Part shown: positions 11,231-22,763 of the stretch, piece by piece
Layout of the letters: every line of letters starts with the position of its first letter
Position numbering within the stretch: position 1 is the first letter of the stretch
Assembly (NCBI RefSeq): GCF_001625215.2
Contig: NC_030387.2
Location: 31,891,606-31,955,605 of the forward strand
Origin: Daucus carota subsp. sativus
Taxonomy: Eukaryota > Streptophyta > Magnoliopsida > Apiales > Apiaceae
Direction: 5' to 3'
Length of the DNA stretch: 64,000 nucleotides
Made by a program: the position numbers and the translations under genes
Notes under the pieces: generated by a model
Told to the model about the DNA's origin: nothing
What the model saw: only the letters and a program-made list of their open reading frames with translations
Databases searched by the model: none

Positions 11231-14200
11231 ATGAGTTCCCACAGTCAAATGGAGCAAGCTCTTCAGAATATTCTTTCTAAGATTAAACCTGAGAGAGAAG
11301 ATTGGGCAGTGAGATTTGACATCATTAATGATGTTCGAGATGCTGTTCAGACGGTGGAAAGTCTCAGAGGTATTAAACGTTTATTGCAAGCAGTAGCTCA
11401 CTCACATAGTATTTTCATCCTTTATTCCTGAAGAAACAAAACTAATATTCATATTAAGACAATGAGATTGTTCAGGACTGAAGTTTATTCTGGCTGTTTT
11501 TTATTGTATTCTATCTGACTCATATTTAACCTTTGTAAGTTATAAAGGGAATGCTAAGTTGGGTCTAGTGTTTAGATATTTCATGATGATTGATATATAT
11601 TTAATCGTTGCTTAATTGGACAGATTGTACTATTTTTTACATTACAGGTGCAACTGTGGAACCCTTTGGCTCGTTTGTATCTGAACTATTTTCAAAATGG
11701 GGAGATCTGGATATATCTGTAGAGATACATACATATTCTCATATCTCACATACAGCAAGAAAGCAGAAGGAAAGTTTGCTGGCAGATTTACTAGGAGCTC
11801 TTAGAAGTAAAGGTAATCTTTTTCAAGATTCGGAACTTTACACATACCGTGAACTTGTTGCTATCCCTTGTGACATCTCACAATATGTAGTTAAATAATT
11901 AATTTATCATTTCACAGATTCTAGTTTTCCTATTCTTAAATATACTTCAAAAATTTGCTGATATCGCTTCCTGTATTGGACTGTATATATAGGTACTTCA
12001 ATTTTGGACTGGCATAAAAGTAGTAAATATTTTTTTTAGGAAGTATCATGATGGTTCAATATATTTTGTTATGTTGCATCTAATCCCTTTTTAGTAATTT
12101 GCTTAACATGGGGGTAAATTCAGTAAATTATACTGAGTTATCGGCAATTAGCTTGGTGCTTATCTTAACTTGAAAACTATTAATATATTCTCTGCAAAGT
12201 TGAAGATGTGACCAACAGAATCACCAGTCTTGATATATATAATGGCAAAAAGAATCACCAGTATTCATATATACAATGGCAAACCTTAATGCCAGTAGAG
12301 GTTTGTCATACCAATAGATCAAAGGTAAAGGGCACAAGTTACTTATGTACACATAATTATGAAAAATTTATTTGATCCTAGTATAAAATTGGTACGAGGA
12401 TTCAGATATTAAGTTATGAAGCGAACTGTGAAATATGTTACTGTTAAAAGTGTACCTGCTTTATTAATTATTAACAAGGAGTGCTTGTAGGTACATGGCG
12501 TAAGCTCAGACTTATCAGTAATGCTAGAGTACCCTTCTTGAAGTTGGAGCACCACCTTCAAAGGATCACTTGTGATATCTCTGTTACTAATTTGCTTGGT
12601 CAAATGAAGGCCAAGTTGCTTTTCTGGATCACTGGGATTGATGAGCGCTTTCGAGATATAGTTTTGCTGGTATTTCCTCTAGCTAAGATATAGATGCCTG
12701 CCTTGGGAATCATATACAACATTTTGACATGTGTCTTGTATGTAGGTCAAGGAATGGGCCATAGCGCTTGATATTAACGAAGCAGAGTCTGGGACTTTGA
12801 ATTCATATTGTCTAACCTTGATGGTTCTCTTTCATTTCCAGGTAATATGAATACCTTTAAATGTGTTAAATATTGGTATTTTTGGCACTTCACCTGTTTT
12901 TTGAACAAAGTGAATAGTTATATCACAGGTTAAAGCCCCTTGTAAGCTCTTCACAGATTAAAAGGGGCACTGTTGTAGCATTATAAGATATCAAGCTCGA
13001 AATGAGCTACGTTCATGTAGAAAGGAAATGAACAATGTTGTATAAAATATTTTCTTGCGACATGTATTTGTTAGCCTTTTGTACGGAGTTGCGCCTTCAA
13101 AATACTAGTAGATACTTGTGTTTAAATACTTGTAGTCGTAGGGGGTTGGTCGAATTTGTTAGATACTTGTGTTTGTTTAAAATGACTTTAGTCTACATCT
13201 GAATTTTGATGTGCTCCCTTCTAACAAACAAATATCTTTTGTTGTTATTTTTTGTCCAGCCACTGCTGGTGATATATGAAATTTCAGAGTTTAATTAAGA
13301 TTTGAAAGTAGAATTACTACTATCCAGGCTTATTCTCTCATAAATCATGCAGACATGTGTACCTGCAATTCTACCGCCTCTTAAAGAAATCTATCCAGGA
13401 GATTTGGCACATGACTTTTCAGGTACCAGTTTTAAGTTTTAAAACATTTGCTCCTAACTTCAGAGTTTACACAACTCATTTGTATGTATAGTCGAATATA
13501 AATTGGAAGGCAAAAAGTTGAAAGACAATACATTGGCTTACAGTATAGTGAGAGTGTTAAACAAATTCAAATATAGAAGACTGAAGTTGAGCGAAAACCC
13601 TGATTCGGGATTCAAACTGTTCCTAATTTTAAGGTTTGATTGTACATATTACTAAATTCAAGTATTTGAAATTTGGGGATTATCGTTGTTCAATTGCTTT
13701 AAGATTAAATTGCATGCTAATCCATTCACAAGTTAAAATGGCTAATGTTTGATCGCTCATTTGCTACATAAGTAAAGAAGAATTAATTATCTTATGAAAA
13801 AGTTTTGTTAAAACATATACATATCTTCAAGAAGCTATAGTGATGGTGCAAACTTCTTGCATATCTTGAAGATCACGTGATATTAATCTGTGTGTGCGGT
13901 TTAGTACTGTATAACAGTTAAACAAGGTTCTAATTATGATTATCTCTGTAAATTGTACTTTAATTAGAAACCTCTTTCAGAATCCAAAATGATTTGCTCT
14001 GCATAATACTTTTTTTCTTTCCATACAGGTGTAAGAGCTGATGCTGAGAGAAAAATCGAAGAAACGTGTGCTGTGAACATAAACAGGTTCAAGTTGGATA
14101 GGTCTAGGAGGATAAACCGAAGTTCTTTATTTGGTCTGCTCATTTCTTTCTTTGCAAAGGTATATCCACATTTTTCCACAACTATTTTTAGCCTGCATTT

Positions 14201-15181
14201 GATTTATTTGCGTAAATCCGGATATTTTGTACGATTAGAACTGGTACTGTTAGCAAAACACCATGATTACAACAATGACCCAGCGAGAAGCACAATTACT
14301 TTGCGCATTATAATATGTGTATGTGTGTGTGCAATGAAAGCTCCAGAAACTGAAGTGCGGCAACAAATTTATACATGTTTTTTGACTATCTTTTGCAGTT
14401 CTCTGACATTGATGGGAGGGCCTCAGCACAAGGAATTAACCCATACTCTGGATGCTGGGAAGATATCGGGAACAACATGGCTTGGTTGTCCAGGACGTTT
14501 GTACTCTATGTATATAATTCCTCTCACTCACTGTTTTTCTGACATTTGCACTCTTATGTGCACGTACTTTACTTTTTCTTTCTCTGTACATTTACACTAT
14601 GTATGTAATTTCTCCTTCGCCCCTCCCTCCCCTCTCTCTCTCACACACACACACGCATACAGAGAGTGAGAGAGTTACCTGCCGAACTTTTCTACCCCCA
14701 GATTTAAAATTTTTCATTTTTTTTATAAATTTATTCTTAGGTTGAGGATCCTTTTGAGCAGCCTGTTAATACTGCAAGGGCTATTACCAACAACCATCTG
14801 ACAAGAATGGCAGATGCATTTCGAGCTACACACAATATGCTTGCATCAAAAGATCGTAATCAGGCTACCCTCTACGCCACACTAATTAGACGAGACCGAC
14901 TGCCACCGGAACAGTCACTAGTCAGAAACAAGCCTGGAAACAACCGGAGTCGTCCACAGATAAACCGAGCTTCATCATCATCATCGCAGTCTCAAACTCG
15001 AAACAATGGACGTTCCAATAATGAAAATATGAACAGACCTGTGCAGCCTCGTCATCATAATCAAGCACGGCAGTCTCAAACTCGAAACAATGGACGTTCC
15101 AATAATGAAAATATGAGCAGACCTGTGCAGCCTCGTCATCATAATCAAGCACAGCAGATTTGGAGGCCCAAATCATCTTGA
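11231..15181 (+). CDS. HESO1: HESO1-like terminal uridylyltransferase, eight coding exons
   Basis: Exons: 11231-11369, 11648-11812, 12491-12669, 12746-12841, 13353-13422, 14029-14159, 14399-14509 and 14741-15181. They join in frame to 443 aa. HESO1 adds uridine tails to unmethylated small RNAs and RISC-cleaved fragments, marking them for decay. The nucleotidyltransferase signature is intact: GSFVSELFSKWGDLDISV, with catalytic Asp66 and Asp68, and a third Asp at about 130 in RITCDISV. The PAP-associated domain follows (LLVKEWAIALDINEAESGT, then TCVPAILPPL and FVLYVEDPFEQPVN). The Arg/Asn/Gln-rich tail ends IWRPKSS like Arabidopsis HESO1. The tail carries an exact-looking 28-residue duplication. 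The ATG is the first codon after an AG acceptor, so the 5' leader is spliced. For the seventh exon I chose the GTATAT donor at 14510 because it preserves the family's length before VEDPFEQP. Confidence 0.93.
14987..15154 (+). repeat. 84-bp tandem duplication inside the HESO1 last exon
   Basis: Two adjacent 84-bp units (14987-15070 and 15071-15154) differ at only about two bases. Each encodes 28 residues beginning QSQTRNNGRSNNENM and containing RPVQPRHHNQA. The near identity points to a recent in-frame duplication in the disordered tail. Confidence 0.9.
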
Positions 15182-16739
15182 TTAAAGTAAATTTTGTAAC
15201 AAATTGCAATAGTACTTTTTTTTTCATAGTCATGGTTTGTATTGTTCTGGATTCAACACCACCGAAGTCTGTTAAAATTATTTTCCATAAATCTGGTTTT
15301 ATTAGGAAGTTGAGAAGCCAGAGTGCAAAGTTTGGGCGAATATGAAGCACTCACTACTTTAACTTATTCTCTAAATACCCTATTCTTTTAATTACAAATT
15401 TAGTTTTTCAAGTTAACTTTAGTACTTTACATCAATGATCCCATTATTTTCACTTTTTGATTTGCTGATAATCATATTCTAACTTTCGTTCTATATTTAG
15501 AATAAATTATAGTATTTTTAATTTTAGCACGAGATATAGAACATAATCAGAGTGGTGATTAGTATTTTTAGTACCCCATTGTCCTTACCGTAAATCAGTA
15601 AAACGAGCCAAAACGTGCCAAAGAGGCTTACAAGGAACTTATGAACTTAACTGGCCAACTAACAAAGACATTGGATAATTTTCATTGGGTGTTCTCTAAC
15701 AAAACCTTCTGCATAACCATTTCCGACCTCAATAACATTATGGATGCCTGCCGTCTCAGGAAGCTCCATTGGATCGTTAACAAGCAAAGAAATCTTCTTT
15801 GAATGCATAGCCTCCATGAATTAAAGCTGAGGCACTGGTAGGACCAAAATCCATAGGATCTGCATCATGATTTTAGATTTCCACTCCTGGAATTGGGGGG
15901 CTGTAGGACCAAAACCTGGATCAAAGCTCAAGAGTTCCTCCACACATCTTATAGGCTTCCAGAAAGTGTTGAGCTGGTGACATTTCCCCCCTCCTAGCCT
16001 AGCTAAGTAGCAACCTTGTTTCTCTCCGGGTATACATAAACTATGGAGCAAATCCACCTTGGCTCATATATACAGATCATTGAGTAGCAGCATCAGCTAC
16101 TTCTTCTGGCACACTTAGAGAAAAGTTCTTGAGAATTTTTGAGTCAAACATCATATATCAGAGAAAAAACACAAATAAAATCATTAACCTAGAGGGATTT
16201 TTCAGTTTTCCAGCAAAAACTTTCAAAAATTTACCTATTGCTAGAAAGTAGAGCGAAAGTAGACTTGGGAGTTTCTTAAGCTATATTTCCTCTTAGAACA
16301 TATAGCAAATAAACTCCTACAGGCTACTGTACACATGCTGGACTTTGAAGAAATTGTTCAGATATTAGAACTGAATAATCAACTAATGATACATACAGAC
16401 TTCCCGGAAAGGAACTGTCGATAGATAAAGACTCTTTCAATTAAGACAAATGATCTTATTGCCAATGTACAGAAGAGAGAAGCCAATGTTTTAATCCATG
16501 TTTTGAAGTTCCTGTGGATAATGTTACAAGGCAGGATTGCGAAAAAGCCAACCCACTTCTATTCAAGACCACAAACATACCGCACAACTAGTAGAAAGTA
16601 GTCGTTTCCATTCAAATGAATCTTGCGATTGGTTGCAGTATTACCGTCATTTACATATTACTCTAGAAGAAAATATCCCAATGCAAAAATAAAAGACATC
16701 TGAGATTCTACGTATTGATTGGTTTTTGGGAGAGCTACA
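15182..16739. other. Intergenic region between convergent HESO1 and APC11 genes
   Basis: This holds the 3' flanks of both genes. Around 15700-16060 the sequence is more GC-balanced than its surroundings and repeats the phrase 'taggaccaaaa' twice, 75 bases apart. The short open frames there match nothing I recognise and look like a decayed fragment. APC11 3' untranslated sequence probably covers the last 100-300 bases. Confidence 0.35.
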
Positions 16740-18873
16740 TCATTCCTTAAATTGCCATTCCCTACGGCACATGGGGCATTGTGCTTGAGTAGTCTGTGAA
16801 TTTACCCACTTGAGGATACAGTGAAGATGAAATGCATGATTGCATGCACCCCATACTGCAAAAAGATATATAACATTAGACAAAGCACAATCGGTTACAT
16901 GGTTCACGAAGCAAATCAGTGTTTCAAACATCCTTAAATGATGCACTAAACAAATATAAGAAATAAAGAAGAAAAAAAATTTGGAAGTTGGAACATAGAT
17001 CACGAACTCTGATGTTGTATTTGGTTGGGGTGAATGAATGTGAGGAAATAGAAAGAAAAATTATAGTACCATTTTTAGAGTAAATGTTTATAATTTCATT
17101 CTCTCTCTCAAGTCCATTCCAAAAAAAATAAAATGGAAAGGAATGCTCTATTCTCCATCTGACTAATTTGTTTTCCAAAAATATCACATGGAAAATTTGC
17201 ACACAATGTTTTTCTTTCACTCTTATCTCCCAAATCAATTGATCTCCTTTGTTCTTGTTCACAAATTTTCACTCCATTCTCCCTAACCAAGTAGACCATA
17301 AGATGTGACTAACGCATACACTACACACGCACATGTTTTTCTTTAAGCGACCAATGAGGCAAGCAAAAGAAAAGCAAACAAAGCAAATGACATACTTAGT
17401 GGACAATCATCCCCAGGGAGTTTGCAATCAGGACAACAACCATCAAAAGCCATCCTGCATATTCCACATGTTTCATCTTGAGCATCCCAGGTCCATGAAG
17501 CTACAGCATGCCACCTGTTATGATAGGGAGGATTTGAAGTGTTAATGATTATGAATCCTAGGTAGAACTCATTTAACTTTGGTAATTGAGACTAGAAGGG
17601 AGAATAACTTACTCTGTTTATTAGTTCGTCGTTATAACATTAAGCTATGGGTCAAGAGAAAACCAAGTGTAAAAAATTAAAAACATGCCACATTACAAAA
17701 AAAAGTTACAAGAAGAATCCGACTTTGCTCAAAGAATAATATAGCATACAGTAAATAACAAAACAAGATACCATGTATGCAAAAAAGAAGTATGTTATTC
17801 AGCAATAAAAACAAAAAGAAAAAAGAAGAAGAAAGAAAGAGGTATATTATATAGAGTAATACTAACAAAGTATCGTAAACTATCTACAAGAATGTGAATG
17901 GAAGATCTCTAGCTAAATGCCTGTCAATTTAGTACCAATAAACATACAATTAGTTGACATAATAATAAGTGTAAATGTCTACAAATTATATCTCCAAATA
18001 AAGATTTAATTAGTACGACACGATTATATAAAGCCACGTTGTTGTGAATTGAAAGTTACAATTAGAATCTGACTTCTCTTACAACAATATGGCATCCAAT
18101 TAGCAGCAACAAAAGATAGCACAAATGCAAAAAGATACTATTAAAGTAAATTGTATTGAATTCTTTACTAAAAGAAAATGGAAACTCAAGGTATTGATTA
18201 TGAAAGCTTTGGATTAGAGATGGAATACCCCATACTGCAATAACCAGATGTTGTTATAACTACAGTGCTATACCACTGTTTATAAAAATAAGCAGCACTT
18301 TTGAACTAAGCTTAAACAAGATTATTTTGTTGAAAACTTAATCACTGAAAAAAACTATATTAAACCTAACAGAAAGTACTCAATAGCCATAATTTAATTT
18401 CAGCTTGCAAGAAACAAAAAGAAAAATGGAGATAAAATTATATAGGTTATTAGCTTAAATATACTTCTACTTGGTGATTTGGAATCAGGGATCCTGGCCT
18501 AACTTAAAAGAGTGTTAATTGTCTCTCACATAACAATTTAAACGTCTATAAGTGCTAGTGTCCCAATATGTTTAAGTAGGTTTCATATTTCAAGTTAGTG
18601 CATAAAGTTATTTAACTTGTTAAGAAGAGATATTTAGCTCATTTCAAGTTTTTATCAAATAAATCTTAGCATCCAAAAGTAAGTTATTACAAGATCACTC
18701 TAGAAAGTTTGCCAAAGCTGAGAGCCAAATTTCTCATTCAAATGTTGATTAAAGCAAACACGTCAGTTAGGTTGTGCATATATTGAGCAAAACACAGTAG
18801 CTGATTTGTGTGCAAATTTCATATAATAGAAGAGAAAAAAGAAGTTAAGGATACGTAGGATTTTTACTTTCAT
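16740..18873 (-). CDS. APC11: APC11, RING-H2 subunit of the anaphase-promoting complex, three coding exons
   Basis: Exons: 18855-18873 (MKVKIL plus one base), 17396-17514 and 16740-16855. The encoded protein closely follows the strongly conserved 84-85 aa APC11. The last two exons give WHAVASWTWDAQDETCGICR, FDGCCPDCKLPGDDCPLIWG, then CNHAFHLHCILKWVN and CPMCRREWQFKE, which together supply all RING-H2 zinc ligands. APC11 with APC2 forms the catalytic core that lets the E2 transfer ubiquitin to cyclins and securin in the nucleus. The ATG lies 11 bases after a TTTTGCAG acceptor, so a non-coding first exon is expected upstream, perhaps ending at a GTATGT donor near 21327. The first coding intron starts GTATCCTT, a U12-type donor. 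The standard AG acceptor next to exon two gives the wrong frame, as discussed in the findings. Exon one is therefore less certain than the rest. Confidence 0.88.
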
Positions 18874-19324
18874 CCTGTAGTTCCCTGCAAAACATCACAG
18901 TACGAGTATTAGTTTCATCACGAATCATGCTTTCACATAATAACAGAAAACCTCCAAATTTAAAAATAAAATTTCTAGACCAAAAAAAGAATATAAAAAA
19001 ACAACTGAACAGGAGATGACCAATCTCATGGACGCATACACAGAATACGAGCAGATCGCTTAAGCTTTCAAAGTATGTCAATGTGGAAAACAAATATACA
19101 TGTTAAAGCGGCAAAAATGCATTCATCAAAAGTGGATGATGAGAACATGAAAGTTAGGAGTTCTTAAATTGAGTCTGTTCATGCAAAACAGTCACAAGCA
19201 CAACAATACTTATACTGCCATATGGATTTTCATATATCATTGTCCTTTCTTGTAATCAAGGGAAATAATTATTTTCAAATAGTATGTAAACACAGAGAGA
19301 AGTTATTTGGAATCCCATTTTTTT

Positions 19325-20252
19325 TGGAGTTCCCGGAGTCCCAATCCTAACCCTCCATTTCATTCTCATCTGACGGTTGTAATTTAATTAGAATTATATA
19401 AAATTTAAATAAATAACTACTTTATCTATCCAAATTAAGCGCTCACTCATCTCTTCCACGATTGTAGCGTCAGTTATTTTTTTGCTGAGTTTGTGGGAAG
19501 ATATTATCCTGCCATTTGTTCTGCAACCTTTTCAATGGTGCGTTATTTCTTTCTCTCTTTGTTCTGCAACGACATTCTCCATCGGACACCCAGTTGTGTA
19601 CATCTTTTTTGTAAACTGCAGAACATAGCTGTGTCCTGCATAGTTTCATGTTCTTAATTTTGTTTTTTTCCTCTGTTGTTAATATTTGTAGAATACATGT
19701 ACAAACCGGGTTGGTGATTTGCAGATATTCTGTATGATATATGAGTTGCAGCATACCCTGAAAAGATTCCGCATTGAATGTATAAATTATGAGTTTTTTT
19801 AGTAATGCAAAGCCAAGTTGTGTATATCTTATTTGTAAACTGCATAACATAGACCATAGTTATGTCCTGCATAGTTTAATGTTCTATGCTTAGCATTGTG
19901 TTCTGTGTTACATCTGATTTGTGTCCTGCATGCTATTTGGCATGATATATGTAATGTCTATGTTGTGCTGCATGATAAAATTTTAATGTGCGTATATATG
20001 GTACTGCAATACCTGTAGCTATATAAATTATTTGAATAATATTTCTAGTGTCTGAATGCTGGACAAAAGTTGGATAGAGGGCTATGCACGATTGTTTCGG
20101 AGCTTAAGATTAGGGATATTAGAGATTAAAATTTTAAAATATATTACTGCTTGTGTCTTGTAGACCGTAGGATGGAGAGATGATCCAACGGTGTTAAGAG
20201 AGGACTCCAAAGACTCTAAGAGTTATGGGTTTCTAAGGAGCCCAACTCTGTA
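19325..20252. repeat. Unclassified repeat with an internal tandem duplication, in the APC11 leader intron
   Basis: Two diverged direct copies of about 70 bases (19587-19656 and about 19807-19885) share phrases such as ttgtaaactgca and tgtcctgcatagttt. The block is flanked by ggagttcccggagtcc on the left and by gactccaaagactctaag and aggagcccaactctg on the right, a loose inverted relation. It may be a decayed non-autonomous transposon. No family was recognised. Confidence 0.35.
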
Positions 20253-20763
20253 AACACATATTATATTCTTCCACACTTCATGTTAGCATGAACTGATATC
20301 ATGAATGGGATTATATTAAAGAATAATTACACATATTATAAATAGCACCAAATACCCAGTCGGCCAGTCAGGACCAACAATCTCTATAGCGACACCAACT
20401 ATCATCAGAACAAAAAATAGGTCCAGAACCAAAGCCTTAAAACTTCTAAGCAAAGATTGGATTTGCTCCCTACTATAATACAATTAATCATTAATATGAT
20501 TTGATTACCACTTCTGAATAGTGAATAATAATTTCCAAGAAAGTAATCCGTATTTCCAGAATAAAATATCTGTATAATCAAGTAAACGATGACTTTCGAA
20601 TAAAAAGCAATGGCCAGACACATCAAATATACGGGATCGAATTATACAAATGTAGTAAATCAGAACAACATTTACACTCTTTCGAAAGTAAAAATCATTA
20701 AAATGTGGTACTTAAGGATATCAAAAGCCTAGGTTCAGTTTTTTCACTAGATGCAAAGACATT

Positions 20764-21011
20764 GGGGCCGTTTGGATGAGCTTAAAATAAGTGTTTATTG
20801 CTTAAAATAAATAAGTGGAGTAGAAGTTAGAAGCAAGATAATACTTATAAGTGATTAAAGTGTTTGAGAAATAAGTAGAAGACCTGAAACAAAAGCTAGC
20901 ATTCTTAGCTTTTTATAAGTGCTTCTTGACTTTTTACACAAACAATACGAATAAGTGCTTCTAACTTATAAGCCGAGAAGTCCGGCTTAAAATGGGTTGC
21001 CAAACACCCAC
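20764..21011. mobile_element. hAT-like MITE, copy 4
   Basis: It starts ggggccgtttggatgagc and ends gggttgccaaacacccac. The body closely matches copy 3 near 4.0 kb (taagtgattaaagtgttt, gctttttataagtg). 'acatt' stands on both sides and may be part of the target duplication. Confidence 0.7.
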
Positions 21012-21844
21012 ATTATAACCCGAAGCTATTTGTTTGAAACTGCAAAAATAGGTTTCCTGAATAAAATAGCTATCCACATAAACCAACTATCAAACAGCTT
21101 ATATGCAGACCTCAATTACATCGATTTTAACAGATAACAGAACAATCGTCATATACAAACACAGTAGAGGAACTAGCAAAGCTAATTAGCCGGAGCTGAA
21201 CTATAATCAAAAGTCTAAGAGGATATTTGAAATAACTTTTCAAATTTCTAAATCAAAGCTAATTCTCAACTATTTCTACGGAAAATGAAAGATCAAGTGA
21301 ATAGATAGGAAATGAAATTAACATACGAAGTAGTGAGATGAGAGCAGGAAGTGATCTGCAAAAACCTCCAGGGAGGTGAGGAACAGAGGGGAGTGTATGT
21401 ATCTGTGTAGTATTCCCCCACTGAAAGTTTTCGCTTTCAAATATTTGAAAGTGTATGTATTTTGAAATCGGGTTAAATAACGTTTTGGTCATTGAACTGA
21501 CCTCTAACTTTCACTTGGGTCATCGTACTCAAAAAAGCCGTCAGTAAGGTCATTTTACTAATAAAGATATTCAAATAGATCATCAAACACAATAAAAATT
21601 TCACCGCCGTTAAGTTCCTTTGACTTTAGACGGACTTCTGTTAAATACCAACACATGTGCTGCCACATCAGCGGTTAACCCGTCCATTATTAAAACCACC
21701 CAACTGCTGACCCGACCCAAGCAATAAATCCACCCAATTGGTAACCCGACCGAAGGAATAAAACCCCCAATCTCCCCAGTTCATATCATTTCACTCTCAC
21801 CCAAATTAACCCCAAATTAACTCATATAAACCCTAATTGCAAGC

Positions 21845-22014
21845 ATGGTGCGGACTCGATCGGGTATTGAGGTTCGTGTTACTCGACCAAACGATGTTGA
21901 AGACGAAGTCAGTAAAGGAGGTGGAGCTAATGATGTTGTGAATGTTGAATCGGAGAGTTGCGGTGAAGAATCGAATGGCGAAGATGAGAATCGGGCAACT
22001 GGGGATGAAACAAC
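21845..22014 (+). CDS. Short ORF start inside the Mutator-like element
   Basis: It encodes 56 residues plus two bases, MVRTRSGIEV then an acidic Gly/Glu/Asn-rich stretch, and stops at a consensus GTAAGT donor. I see no following exon in the element. It may be the 5' part of a captured or former element gene. No function assigned. Confidence 0.35.
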
Positions 22015-22086
22015 GTAAGTATACATTTCGCTTATCATCTTGTGTTTGAATGTACCTGCTTTTAGTTAGGGTTTTAAATAGTTTGT

Positions 22087-22566
22087 TTATGTTTTACAAG
22101 AATAATCTGTACAATGTGACAGTCTACTATGGAGGCCATTTTGTTCATGTCCCTTAACTTCTCGAGCTCTATCAGTATAGGGTGGATCTGCCCACAAAAA
22201 ATAATTGCACTTCTTCATGGGATCTCTGTAGTTTTGGCAGCCAAAAAACCTCCTACCTGGGTCTTGAGTAGTTTCTTTCCAAGCTTCTTGAAGGGGTGAT
22301 ACAATGTCACATTTACATTTCATATTACCATATCTATAATCGACACCAGAGGCATTTCTATAGCTTTTACAGGAGTTCAATGAATTGTTAACAGAGGCGT
22401 TTGAGGCTGAGGAACTTTTGGATGTAGACATGAACCCTAATTTTGAGGATGAAGATGCAAAGGAGATAGAAGATGAAGGTGAATGGAGACTGGAGAAAAG
22501 AAACGGGTGTATTGGTTTTAAATGGGTGGGTGCAAGTGTGCAACGGTCATATGACCTGATTGCCAC
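22087..22566 (-). CDS. GRF-type zinc-finger protein inside the Mutator-like element
   Basis: A 159-aa ORF. After a Ser-rich N-terminus comes a GRF-type zinc finger: KCKCDIVSPLQEAW, then DPGRRFFGCQNY, KKCNYFLWADPP and RAREV. This is the pattern of the many small plant zf-GRF proteins, whose usual arrangement is Cys-x-Cys, GRRF, then two Cys. GRF fingers bind single-stranded nucleic acid in other proteins. Here the ORF lies within transposon ends, so it is cargo or an accessory protein of the element and not a resident host gene. Expression is unknown. Confidence 0.6.
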   Translation of the reverse strand: MAIRSYDRCTLAPTHLKPIHPFLFSSLHSPSSSISFASSSSKLGFMSTSKSSSASNASVNNSLNSCKSYRNASGVDYRYGNMKCKCDIVSPLQEAWKETTQDPGRRFFGCQNYRDPMKKCNYFLWADPPYTDRAREVKGHEQNGLHSRLSHCTDYSCKT

Positions 22567-22763
22567 GTTTCAAACTGCCACATCGATGAAAACAAGCCAC
22601 ATCAGCTGCTGATTCATCTTTCCGTCCATGTTTTAACGTTGCTAACGGGTAGTGACCTGTTTGAAATTTTTTATCAGTATAATCAGTTGACTGACAGCTT
22701 TTTGAGTACGATGACCCAAGTGAAAGTTAGAGATCAGTTCAGTGACCAAAACGCCACTTAACC

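Larger units (their letters stand above)
21470..22763. mobile_element. Mutator-like DNA transposon, non-autonomous, with captured or cargo ORFs
   Basis: The terminal inverted repeats are about 65-70 bp and nearly identical: both ends read gggttaa followed by cgttttggtca and ctctaactttcacttgggtc. They are flanked by a perfect 10-bp direct repeat, ttttgaaatc (21460-21469 and 22764-22773). The 9-11 bp duplication and long inverted repeats identify a Mutator-like element. Its 1,294 bp contain two convergent ORFs but no transposase. It is inserted just upstream of the likely APC11 leader exon. The intact duplication suggests a fairly recent insertion. Confidence 0.85.

Noticed and set aside
14073-14669. 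Plus-strand ORF of 198 codons
   Set aside because: It reads through HESO1 introns; the spliced exons inside it are the real coding parts.
14922-15350. Minus-strand ORF of 142 codons with an internal repeat
   Set aside because: It is antisense to the HESO1 last exon, and its repeat is the mirror of the 84-bp duplication.
15821-16057. Minus-strand ORF of 78 codons in a GC-balanced patch
   Set aside because: It has no recognisable motif, is interrupted in neighbouring frames, and has no splice-site support. Treated as a decayed fragment.
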